Assembly (NCBI GenBank): GCA_964569385.1
Contig: CAZMUM010000025.1
Location: forward strand, 13,598-77,597
Origin: JAADHX01 sp964569385
GTDB taxonomy: Bacteria > Actinomycetota > Acidimicrobiia > Acidimicrobiales > Poriferisodalaceae
DNA: 64,000 nucleotides
Direction of reading: 5' to 3'
This document shows, in pieces, positions 9,019 through 16,506 of this stretch (positions are counted from its first letter, which is position 1; each line of letters begins with the position of its first letter). Below the pieces are notes generated by a model. The model searched no databases and had not been told where the DNA came from. It saw only the letters and a list, made by a program, of their open reading frames with translations. The position numbers and the translations under genes are program-made.

Positions 9019-9606
9019 GTGAAACTCCTCGAAGACTGGCGCGTCTTTCTAATCTTGATGACGATGGCATTCGCCATCGTTCTCACTGGCATAGGCCGGC
9101 CCGCGGATGGCCAGGCTTCGGCTAGTGCCATTGTGCAGATCAGTGATCCTGTCGACTCTTGGCTTGGTGTTGGCGGCGATACGAGCGGAGATCTAGTGCT
9201 GGCTCGAACCGTGGCCGGCAGCGTTCAGGTCTCGATTTCAGAAGTTGGTCTCGAATTCACTGCCGGGGGGTCGACCGCAACTGATGCCCAGCACTCGCTG
9301 GCTACCGCCCTAGCCGCTTACGAGGCCGCCAGGGTCGATCTCCGGATCGGACTGACCGAACGCCTCGACGTCGTACCGGCCCTTGAGGCGTTTGTGGCGC
9401 AACGTCGTGCTGTTGCGACGACGCCGGCCCAAGATTCGCCGGTTGGCGTGGCTGAGCTCGGCTCGATCCAAGAGCAGCTTGCCTCGCTGCCGCAGTCGAG
9501 GTTGGCGCCACTGTGGCAAACAACACCAGTCGCAGAGCGGCTGTCAAGAATCGACAGCGTGTTGGCAAGCGCATTCTGGGACGTAGCCACCAGCGCGGGG
9601 CCATAA
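9019..9606 (+). CDS. Membrane-anchored hypothetical protein
   Basis: A 195-residue protein with one N-terminal helix (about residues 9-27, ending near GRPADGQASA), which is either a signal peptide or an anchor. The rest is probably extracytoplasmic, with no recognised domain. A helical region around residues 95-190 is Ala/Leu-rich. The GTG start is the first in the frame. It is convergent with the tRNA-Asp/tRNA-Phe pair and is separated from it by a strong hairpin. Function unknown. Confidence 0.6.
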   Translation: MKLLEDWRVFLILMTMAFAIVLTGIGRPADGQASASAIVQISDPVDSWLGVGGDTSGDLVLARTVAGSVQVSISEVGLEFTAGGSTATDAQHSLATALAAYEAARVDLRIGLTERLDVVPALEAFVAQRRAVATTPAQDSPVGVAELGSIQEQLASLPQSRLAPLWQTTPVAERLSRIDSVLASAFWDVATSAGP

Positions 9607-9637
9607 CCCTCGCGAACAGAGCAGCTACGAAAACGAT

Positions 9638-9664
9638 GAAGACCCGGGACGAACCCGGGTCTTC
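9638..9664 (-). terminator. Intrinsic terminator of the tRNA pair
   Basis: An 11-bp perfect stem (9638-9648 with 9654-9664, loop ACGAA) lies directly behind tRNA-Phe on the minus strand. It is followed on that strand by a short T-run (ATCGTTTTCG). It also sits about 30 bp after the stop of the convergent + strand gene and may serve both directions. Confidence 0.8.
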
Positions 9665-9667
9665 AAG

Positions 9668-9743
9668 TGGTGGTCGGGACCGGCGTCGATCCGGTGACCC
9701 CACGCTTTTCAGGCGTGTGCTCTGCCGACTGAGCTACCCGACC
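9668..9743 (-). tRNA. tRNA-Phe (GAA)
   Basis: The reverse strand folds into a cloverleaf: acceptor GGTCGGG/CCCGACC, D-arm with AGCTCAGTCGGCAGAGC, anticodon loop CTGAAAA giving anticodon GAA, and a T-arm. The discriminator base is A and the 3' CCA is encoded (9668-9670). It lies one base behind tRNA-Asp, so both are cut from one transcript. Confidence 0.95.
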
Positions 9744-9744
9744 G

Positions 9745-9819
9745 CGGTCCCGACGGGATTTGAACCCGCGACCTCCGGCTTGACAGGCCGGCGTGAACTC
9801 CAGACTTCACCACGGGACC
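9745..9819 (-). tRNA. tRNA-Asp (GTC)
   Basis: The reverse strand gives acceptor GGTCCCG/CGGGACC, anticodon stem-loop CCGGC-CTGTCAA-GCCGG with anticodon GTC, and T-arm GCGGGTTCAAATCCCGT. The discriminator is G, as expected for tRNA-Asp. CCA is not encoded, unlike in the neighbouring tRNA-Phe. It is the first gene of the pair. Confidence 0.95.
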
Positions 9820-9898
9820 AACCGCAGCTCGAGGACCACTTTCGCGGCCCGCGAGGGAGCGACACATGATGCACTGCGAATTCGTGCATCGCAACCTG

Positions 9899-10348
9899 TT
9901 AACGCGAATTTTCCGGTTCGGCACGGTCTGGCAGAAACTCCGAACGGATCTCTTCGGGCTCTGGTGGCCTCAACAAGAGATCCATAGCCATCCAGAAGGT
10001 CCTGGCAACTGGGAACAGAATCAGCGGCGCGATTATGGGAATCGGCAAGAGCACCGCCAACATTGTTCGTATTGGGTACTCGGGGTAGGCGACGATCATC
10101 ACGATGCCAAGAGCCACAAACATGATGCCGAAGGTGACCATCGTATTCACAGCAACTGCGCCTATCCAATGGCCTTCGAGGCGCTCGAACTTGAGGTCGC
10201 ATTGTGGACAACGTTGGGCCATCGTGAACCAGCGCCTGAACAGTCGGCCTTGGCCGCACACTGGGCATTTCACCCGCAACCCGCGGGCAAGGGTGCGTCC
10301 TGGCGGCAATGGCATGGTTTTGGCCCGTGGCCTGTCTGGCTGGTTCAC
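9899..10348 (-). CDS. DUF983 family zinc-ribbon membrane protein
   Basis: A 149-residue protein with an N-terminal zinc ribbon (CPVCGQG about residues 29-35, and CPQC about 47-50). Two or three membrane helices follow (about residues 60-130). This is the DUF983 layout. The function is unknown. The GTG start immediately follows the stop codon of the AlkX-like gene, so the two are cotranscribed. Confidence 0.85.
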   Translation of the reverse strand: MNQPDRPRAKTMPLPPGRTLARGLRVKCPVCGQGRLFRRWFTMAQRCPQCDLKFERLEGHWIGAVAVNTMVTFGIMFVALGIVMIVAYPEYPIRTMLAVLLPIPIIAPLILFPVARTFWMAMDLLLRPPEPEEIRSEFLPDRAEPENSR

Positions 10349-11551
10349 CTATGCCTCTTTAAGGGCTGGCCATCGATTGCCTCGGTGAGAACGCACCGCG
10401 CCGCTGAGGTCACCGCGGGCGTCAACCTGCACCTCGTCTGCCCCTATGTGAATCGCCAGCTGTGAGAGTTCGTTGACGAGAGCCAAGGCAGTGTCATCGG
10501 GGTCGTCGTCGGTAGGTTCGCTCCAAGCCGCTTTGCACAGCAGTGTGCGTGACGAGCGGTCGTGCTTCAGGTCGATTCTGGCCCTCGGCCTGTCTCGATG
10601 AATGAACGGCAGCACGTAATATCCGTACTTGCGTTTGTGAGCAGGTACATAAATTTCGATCCGGTAGTGAAAATCGAACAAGCGCTCTGCCCGTGGCCGG
10701 CACCAAACCACCGGGTCGAAGGGACTGACGAGGGTAGTAATACTCGAACGCCTAGCCGTTGTTGGGGTGCCTGAATGCATGTAGGCCGGCTCTTTCCACC
10801 CCTCGACCGCTACCTCGATCAAAGTTCCTTCAGCCACGAGATCTGCGATATGGCCCCGGCAATCGGTGACTCTCAGGCGGTGATAGTCGGCGATGTCCTT
10901 GTCGGTCCCGATGCCGAGGTATTGGGTCGCGAGCGTAAGCAACTGACGGTGGGCATCGTTGCGACTTGTCGGTGTTAGCGACGCCGGGTCTGGCACGATC
11001 CGCCCGATTAGGTCGTAACGCCTGTCGAAGTTCGGGCCACGGGTTGCGCCGAACTCGCCAGTTCTGAACAACCACTCGAGGGCGAGTTTCGAATCGTCCC
11101 AGCCCCACCAGGGGCCTCGTCGTTCGCGGGGTTGATCGAGATCGCTAACGCTAATCGGGCCTCGCTCTGTGACCTGTCGACGGACATCATCGAGAAGATC
11201 GGCGTCGGGTGCGGTCCACTTTCGAGCAGTTTCGCCTCGACGCCAATGAAACAGATGGTGTTGACCGACTGGAATCACGCTCGCCTCATGAACCCACGCC
11301 TCGACGAGCTCCAAGTCGTTGACAGCTTCGCGAAACAGGTCGCGACGGTGCGGTCCGAGCCTGGCGAACAGCACAAGGTGCTGGGTGCGATCCAGCACGT
11401 TTACGGAGTCGAGTTGGATGAGCCCGATGTCATCGATTACGCGACGTACATGTCTGCGATCGATTCTTCCGACCGGGCGAGGTCGTGTGAGGCCGTGTGC
11501 TCGCATGGCAATGCGGCGCGCTGTTAGCGCCGAGATTCGTTCTGTCGTCAC
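10349..11551 (-). CDS. AlkX/YcaQ-like winged-helix DNA glycosylase
   Basis: A 400-residue protein of the HTH_42 (AlkZ/YcaQ) family. The family's catalytic Q-x-D motif is visible as QLD at residues 46-48 within IGLIQLDSVNVL, close to its place in E. coli YcaQ. The subclass with QxD rather than QxQ (AlkZ) is known to unhook interstrand crosslinks and remove alkylated purines. I chose the GTG at 11551, ten bases behind the TetR gene, because the 71 residues encoded further upstream in frame overlap the TetR gene and look non-coding. The TetR-type regulator in front may control it. It is a probable genotoxin-resistance function. Confidence 0.82.
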   Translation of the reverse strand: MTTERISALTARRIAMRAHGLTRPRPVGRIDRRHVRRVIDDIGLIQLDSVNVLDRTQHLVLFARLGPHRRDLFREAVNDLELVEAWVHEASVIPVGQHHLFHWRRGETARKWTAPDADLLDDVRRQVTERGPISVSDLDQPRERRGPWWGWDDSKLALEWLFRTGEFGATRGPNFDRRYDLIGRIVPDPASLTPTSRNDAHRQLLTLATQYLGIGTDKDIADYHRLRVTDCRGHIADLVAEGTLIEVAVEGWKEPAYMHSGTPTTARRSSITTLVSPFDPVVWCRPRAERLFDFHYRIEIYVPAHKRKYGYYVLPFIHRDRPRARIDLKHDRSSRTLLCKAAWSEPTDDDPDDTALALVNELSQLAIHIGADEVQVDARGDLSGAVRSHRGNRWPALKEA

Positions 11552-11561
11552 CTTCGGGAGG

Positions 11562-12149
11562 TTATGCGAACGCCGCACCAGCCAAGGCGACAACAATCTT
11601 CTCGATGGTCTCGTCGTCGACGCCTGACCAACGATGCAGGTGGTTCCACGTAGCAAAGTCGAAGGCAACATCGAGCGCAGCCAGCACCCATTCGGGGTGC
11701 CCGGCCGTGCTGATGGCATCGTCGAAGAGATCGGCCACCTGAACGCGATCTGACCGTCGACCATCTTGCATTATGCGGGCCACGGTCTTAGAGCTCTGTT
11801 CGGCCACTAGTCCGGCCCGTATAACATCGGCCGCGATACTCCATCTGGTAGCCCGATGTTTGGCGAACGCCTCAAGTCGTGCGTCTATAGGGAGCTCTCG
11901 AGATGGAGGCGCGGTGACGGCCTTCCAACGATCTTCGCTTCGAGCCGACACCTCGAGAATTAGCGACTTCATGTCGTCGAAGTGGTGGTACACCGAGCGT
12001 GTAGACAATCCCGCCGCTTCGGCCACGACAGCGGCGGTTGGCCGCAGGTGGCCGTCGCTATAGAGCTGCAACAGGGCATCGACGATGGCCTCACGGTTGC
12101 GGCGGCCGCGAAGTACGCGCCCGTCGACCTCTGGTTCGGTCGTCGTCAT
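11562..12149 (-). CDS. TetR-family transcriptional regulator
   Basis: A 195-residue regulator with a typical N-terminal TetR helix-turn-helix (about residues 20-65, TAAVVAEAAGLSTRSVYHHF) and a helical ligand-binding C-terminal domain. It is followed after 10 bp by the AlkX-like gene and then DUF983, so it probably controls that operon. The ligand is unknown. No clear palindrome was seen in the 58 bp upstream. Confidence 0.88.
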   Translation of the reverse strand: MTTTEPEVDGRVLRGRRNREAIVDALLQLYSDGHLRPTAAVVAEAAGLSTRSVYHHFDDMKSLILEVSARSEDRWKAVTAPPSRELPIDARLEAFAKHRATRWSIAADVIRAGLVAEQSSKTVARIMQDGRRSDRVQVADLFDDAISTAGHPEWVLAALDVAFDFATWNHLHRWSGVDDETIEKIVVALAGAAFA

Positions 12150-12207
12150 GTGACTATTTCAACAGATACCGAGCCGCGATGTTCAACCGAGGGCCAGTCG
12201 GAGCCTT

Positions 12208-12609
12208 CTATCGGACTAACCACCACACCGAAGCCAACACTGTGGCGAGTGTCACAACCGACATTGTAATGATGCTTGAACGTGGAACCTTGCCGTCGGA
12301 ATCGGTCGGAATCCGCTTCCTGACTCGCTGCAACAACCGGTCGGCCCACGCTACATCGCGGGCGAGTATCGCTAGACCAACAGCGACGATCAATATGCCA
12401 GGACCAGGACCGATCATCGCAGCTATGCCCAACAAGAAAATTACCGAACCAAGAGCCATTCTGGCGAGGCGAACAATGACGTGACTTCGGGCCGCAGCCT
12501 CTGTTGCTTCGTGTTTGCCCGAATCGAACTCGGCATCGATGGCTGCGTCATGCCAGGGATGTTTGGCAGAAGCAGCGATGTCGCGAGAGTCTTCGTGGAT
12601 TGTGCTCAC
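12208..12609 (-). CDS. PGPGW-family transmembrane protein
   Basis: A 133-residue protein with a polar N-terminus and the signature GPGPGILIVAVGLAILARD (about residues 67-85) of the putative PGPGW transmembrane family. There are two central helices and a C-terminal helix ending in VWWLVR. The GTG start has AGG just upstream. Function unknown. Confidence 0.75.
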   Translation of the reverse strand: MSTIHEDSRDIAASAKHPWHDAAIDAEFDSGKHEATEAAARSHVIVRLARMALGSVIFLLGIAAMIGPGPGILIVAVGLAILARDVAWADRLLQRVRKRIPTDSDGKVPRSSIITMSVVTLATVLASVWWLVR

Positions 12610-12764
12610 CTCGGTAGATTGGCGACCTAAGTCGCGGGTGTACTGCTGGAGCAGCAGATGTATCAGGACAACGACCGCTGGGTGCGGATAGTTCCGAAGG
12701 ACCAGCTACCCGGAACACGGGACCTGCCGATTGTGCTGCCCATGGCATCTGTATCGTCAGTGGG

Positions 12765-14315
12765 GTGCGGGTGCGTGTGATTGTTCTAGTTGTGGCGCTC
12801 GTCGCTTCGAGCTGTGCCAGCGATGGGGTTGTCGATGCATCGGTTGGCGAACCCGCTGACACCAGTGCGGAACTGCCAGACGGCGATGTTGGTTCTGGCG
12901 ACCCGGCTGCTCTCGACCTGCCGACAACGACCGGTACCAGTACTGCGTCGGGCGACGCAACCGACGAGCCCTCGACCACAACGCCGTCAGCGCCGCCCGC
13001 CGGGCCCGGAGGTGAAGGCGTCGACGATCCGTACTTCCCAAGTCTCGGCAACGGTGGCTATGACGTGTCTCTATACGACGTCGCCATGACCGTTGACCCC
13101 GATACTGAGGTACTCGACGTCGTCGTTGCGATTACTGCCACATCGACAAGAGAGCTGACACAGTTCAACCTCGACCTGGCTGGTTTTGAGGTCAGCGCCG
13201 TAACCGTAGATGGGGTTGCGGCCGACGTACTTCGCCAAGGCGAAGAGATGACAGTGGTGCCCGCGAACTCAATAGCGTTCGACGCCGCGTTCGAAACCGT
13301 GGTTGCCTACTCGGGTACGCCAACACGAATCGTGTCACCCGCGTGGGGCGACGGTGTCGGCTGGATCGACGCCGGCAGCTATTCCTACGTCGTAAGCGAA
13401 CCGTCTGGCGCGCACGGGTTCCTGCCGCTCAACGACCATCCATCCGATAAGGCCATCTACCGCCTGGCCATTACTGTTCCTGACAATCTCGACGTCATTG
13501 CCAACGGAACTCTCTCCTCCAAAGAAGTTGGGCCTGATGGCACCACCTGGCTGTACGAACCTCGTGATCCGATGGCGAGTTATCTACTAACGATTGGTGT
13601 CGGCGACTTCGAGTTCGAGGAGCTGTCTTCGGCCGGTGGCGTCGCGATTCGTAACGTGTACGGACCAAACACCATGAGTAGTGCTCAGCCTCTGCTCGCG
13701 ATACAGGGCGAGATGATCGACGTCTTGTCCGAACTATTTGGGCCGTATCCATTCGAGACCTACGGAGCGTTCGTAGTTCAGGACAACTTTGGCGGTGCCC
13801 TGGAGAACCAGACGCTTTCGGTGTTCTCGGGTCACATTTTCAGTAACCCGATTCTGGCCGAGCGAATAATGGTGCACGAGGTGGCCCACCAATGGTTCGG
13901 CAATGCGCTAACGCTCGCTACGTGGAACGACATCTGGTTGAACGAGGGATTTGCGACGTACTCCGAATGGTTGTGGCGAGAAGCAACCGAGCCCGGTTTT
14001 GACATAGACGAGTTCGCTATCGATCACGCCAATCGTGGGCGACCCGTTTGGGGTGCACCTGGCGATCCCGGCCCGACGCAGCTATTCGCGCCGACCGTGT
14101 ATCAACGGGGAGGGCTCACCCTGCACGCCATCAGACGCACCATCGGAGACGACGCGTTCTTTGCCGGACTCTCCACCTATGTTGAAAACAACCTTCACTC
14201 CAACGTCTCGACCGATGATTTCCGGCAAACCATGGAAGACGCTTCTGGGCAGTCTCTAGTCGAGTTGTTTGAGGGTTGGCTCTACGCCGGAGTAACTCCG
14301 GCCATGCCCGACTGA
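12765..14315 (+). CDS. M1-family zinc metallopeptidase lipoprotein
   Basis: A 516-residue secreted aminopeptidase-N-like protein. The lipoprotein signal ends in ASSC (about residue 17) and a Thr/Ser/Pro-rich linker runs to about residue 85. A beta-saddle domain follows, then the catalytic domain with GGALENQ (the GAMEN equivalent), HEVAH at residues 371-375 and the distal zinc ligand in NEGFATY about 19 residues later. All zinc ligands are intact. It lacks the large C-terminal helical domain of full-length M1 enzymes, as many bacterial lipoprotein versions do. Predicted role: trimming peptides outside the membrane. Confidence 0.9.
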   Translation: MRVRVIVLVVALVASSCASDGVVDASVGEPADTSAELPDGDVGSGDPAALDLPTTTGTSTASGDATDEPSTTTPSAPPAGPGGEGVDDPYFPSLGNGGYDVSLYDVAMTVDPDTEVLDVVVAITATSTRELTQFNLDLAGFEVSAVTVDGVAADVLRQGEEMTVVPANSIAFDAAFETVVAYSGTPTRIVSPAWGDGVGWIDAGSYSYVVSEPSGAHGFLPLNDHPSDKAIYRLAITVPDNLDVIANGTLSSKEVGPDGTTWLYEPRDPMASYLLTIGVGDFEFEELSSAGGVAIRNVYGPNTMSSAQPLLAIQGEMIDVLSELFGPYPFETYGAFVVQDNFGGALENQTLSVFSGHIFSNPILAERIMVHEVAHQWFGNALTLATWNDIWLNEGFATYSEWLWREATEPGFDIDEFAIDHANRGRPVWGAPGDPGPTQLFAPTVYQRGGLTLHAIRRTIGDDAFFAGLSTYVENNLHSNVSTDDFRQTMEDASGQSLVELFEGWLYAGVTPAMPD

Positions 14316-14368
14316 AGTTTTGCGTCTATCGTCGAAACCAATCCGATGCAGCGAACCTGGAGCGATAA

Positions 14369-15115
14369 ATGACTGAGCGAGGTCTCGACGGAAAGGTGAT
14401 CTTCATCACCGGCGGTGCCCGAGGCCAGGGAGCCACAGAAGCCAGGCTGTGCCACTCGCTTGGAGCCAAGGTGGTGGTTACCGACGTTCTCGTCGAACAA
14501 GGCCAAGCGGTTGCCGACGAGGTCGACGGCTTGTTCGTGTGTCACGACGTGACGTCGCCAGAGCAATGGTCGGGCGCTGTCGATGCCGCACTCGACCGGT
14601 TTGGTCGCATTGATGGGTTGGTGAACAATGCTGGCGTGTTTGTAATCAAGTCAATGATGGACACCACCCTCGACGAATACCGAAACCTCACTGAGATCAA
14701 TCAGACAGGCGTGTTCCTGGGGATGCAGACCGTTGGTCGGGTAATGCTCGACCAGGGCTCGGGAAGCATGGTCAACATCAGTTCAATTGCCGGGCTTGGT
14801 GGCGCAGGAGGTGCTGCGTTCGCGTACACAGCCTCAAAATGGGCGGTGAGGGGCATGTCGAAATCGGCCGCCATCGAGTTCGGACCTCACGGCGTGCGGG
14901 TCAACAGCGTTCACCCTGGCATCATCGAAACCCCGATGCTTGAGCAATTCACCACGCTCGGGGATTCATGGCACCAGACACTTCGTGCCGCCATTCCCAT
15001 GGGGCGAACAGCTCAGGCATCCGAAGTGGCCGAATTGGTCGTGTTCTTGTTGTCGGACCTAAGCAGCTATTGCAGCGGCCACGAGTTCGTGGTCGACGGG
15101 GCCCGAAACGCCTAG
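14369..15115 (+). CDS. SDR-family NAD(P)-dependent oxidoreductase
   Basis: A 248-residue classical short-chain dehydrogenase. The cofactor motif TGGARGQG lies near the N-terminus, NNAGV near residue 90, the catalytic Ser in VNISSIAG, and the YTASK dyad near residue 150. The closest recognisable group is 3-alpha/20-beta-hydroxysteroid dehydrogenase-like SDRs, but the substrate cannot be read from the sequence. It converges on the L,D-transpeptidase gene across a duplicated hairpin. Confidence 0.88.
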   Translation: MTERGLDGKVIFITGGARGQGATEARLCHSLGAKVVVTDVLVEQGQAVADEVDGLFVCHDVTSPEQWSGAVDAALDRFGRIDGLVNNAGVFVIKSMMDTTLDEYRNLTEINQTGVFLGMQTVGRVMLDQGSGSMVNISSIAGLGGAGGAAFAYTASKWAVRGMSKSAAIEFGPHGVRVNSVHPGIIETPMLEQFTTLGDSWHQTLRAAIPMGRTAQASEVAELVVFLLSDLSSYCSGHEFVVDGARNA

Positions 15116-15120
15116 AGGCC

Positions 15121-15167
15121 GTCGCCTGTTAGGCGACGATGTTTGTGCTCGCCTGTTAGGCGACGAT
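15121..15167. repeat. Tandemly duplicated hairpin between convergent genes
   Basis: An 18-bp unit (15123-15140) recurs at 15150-15167, a 27-bp period. Each copy folds as GTCGCC/TCGCC-TGTTA-GGCGA(C). The second copy contains the TAA stop (15156-15158) and last codons of the L,D-transpeptidase gene; the first copy lies between this gene and the SDR stop. It probably acts as a bidirectional terminator. Confidence 0.6.
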
Positions 15168-15950
15168 CACCACTGGGGTGCCGAGTGGTACTCGGCCGGC
15201 AAGCCTTCTAATGAGGTCGTTGTCGGTACGCACACATCCAGCCGAAACGTCTGAACCAAGCAGCTCAGGGGAGTTCGTACCATGAATCGCAATCTGACCG
15301 TTGCCTCCGGCGTACTCGGTCAGGTCATCGGAGTACATGGCCAGACCTAGAGCGTATGGCCCATAGATGGTGGCGCCTGGGGTAGCCAGAACCTCAGAGA
15401 CGAACGTGAACCCGGTTGGGGTGCGAGAGGTACTCGAGCCGATCGCAACAGTGCCCTCAACAACCACATCGCCAGCCGAGTACAGCGCGAGGCGGCGATC
15501 GCTCAGGTCGATCACGATGAAGAGATCCGTCCAGGTGATCTCGACGTCCTCAAGACGAAGCCATCCCGTCGACTGGTTTGGGCGCTGGTCCAAGCGAACG
15601 TTCACCCACTGTCCCACCGGGTCGCCGACCACCGAAAGGGATCGGTCGAGTCCGTACCGAGTTGTTGCGCTGACCTCGCCAACCGGTTCGCCATCGATCG
15701 ACGAGTAGACAGTCGCGGTGCGAACCAACCGAGCAATCTTCGACACACCGCTTGGCACCACCTCTGGGCGATATGCGTCCGATATCTGCGGATCGATCTG
15801 GGCCGGTGGCTTCGGCGTCGCGGCCACAGTCAGGCTGGCGCCAGCGCTGTTCGGCGAAGCATCGACGTTCGTTGAGAGCTGAAAAAAGGCTCCGAGGCTT
15901 AGCGCCACCGCGCCGACAAAAGTGGCCAGCTTGGTTACTTGGCGTATCAC
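15156..15950 (-). CDS. L,D-transpeptidase (YkuD domain)
   Basis: A 264-residue secreted protein with a signal helix (about residues 5-25), an SH3-like middle region (about 65-135) and a C-terminal YkuD catalytic domain. The active-site motif reads HGTNSPELLG followed by SAGCVR, so the catalytic Cys, His and Arg are present. The enzyme makes 3-3 peptidoglycan crosslinks or attaches proteins to the wall. It starts one base after the stop of the Ig-like protein gene, so the pair is probably one operon. Confidence 0.9.
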   Translation of the reverse strand: MIRQVTKLATFVGAVALSLGAFFQLSTNVDASPNSAGASLTVAATPKPPAQIDPQISDAYRPEVVPSGVSKIARLVRTATVYSSIDGEPVGEVSATTRYGLDRSLSVVGDPVGQWVNVRLDQRPNQSTGWLRLEDVEITWTDLFIVIDLSDRRLALYSAGDVVVEGTVAIGSSTSRTPTGFTFVSEVLATPGATIYGPYALGLAMYSDDLTEYAGGNGQIAIHGTNSPELLGSDVSAGCVRTDNDLIRRLAGRVPLGTPVVIVA

Positions 15951-15951
15951 G

Positions 15952-16428
15952 TCAGCCGGTGAAATCTGGCACTGTCACGACAGGTGTCACCGGGTCGGCC
16001 TCGTCGAGCGCAGGAGGATCGACATCGACCAGGACGCGCACCTGCGCTTGGTCTGAACCGCATTTGCCGTCGCTGACCCTGTAGATGAATGTGTCCTCGC
16101 CCTCGAAGTTCAGCCCCGGTTGATACGTGACCGTTCCGTCGTCGTTATTGACCGCCTGGCCTGAACCCGGGGTTGTCACAGACTCGACTACCAGAACGTC
16201 GCCGTCGAAGTCCTGGTCATTGTCGACGACATCGATCGACACCGTCCCACCTGGTTCGACCCACGCCTCGTCATCGAGGGCGAGTGGCGCGTTGTTGATT
16301 CCGCCAAGTGCAGCGAGGCCGTTGCACGCACCCGGAGTGTCGTCGGTGGCACTCGCTGTTCCCTGAATGGAAAGCAACCCAGCCGTCGCCACAAGCAGCG
16401 CGGCGCGAGATACCAAGTTGGAAGCCAT
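15952..16428 (-). CDS. Secreted cadherin/Ig-like tandem-95-type domain protein
   Basis: A 158-residue protein with a signal peptide (cleavage near ASA, about residue 27) and one bacterial Ig/cadherin-like domain of the tandem-95 type: APLALDDEAWVEPGG..VVDNDQDFDGD..DGTVTYQPGLNFEGEDTFIYRVSDG. One cysteine pair (in GACNG and GKCG) could form a disulfide. It is cotranscribed with the L,D-transpeptidase and so is probably surface- or wall-located. Function unknown. Confidence 0.7.
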   Translation of the reverse strand: MASNLVSRAALLVATAGLLSIQGTASATDDTPGACNGLAALGGINNAPLALDDEAWVEPGGTVSIDVVDNDQDFDGDVLVVESVTTPGSGQAVNNDDGTVTYQPGLNFEGEDTFIYRVSDGKCGSDQAQVRVLVDVDPPALDEADPVTPVVTVPDFTG

Positions 16429-16506
16429 GGTGTTCCGTCGGTCAGAGATGGGGTGCCGTTGAGGTTCTAGCCGTCGGTACCCAACACCTACCGCGAATCG
16501 CGGCTG

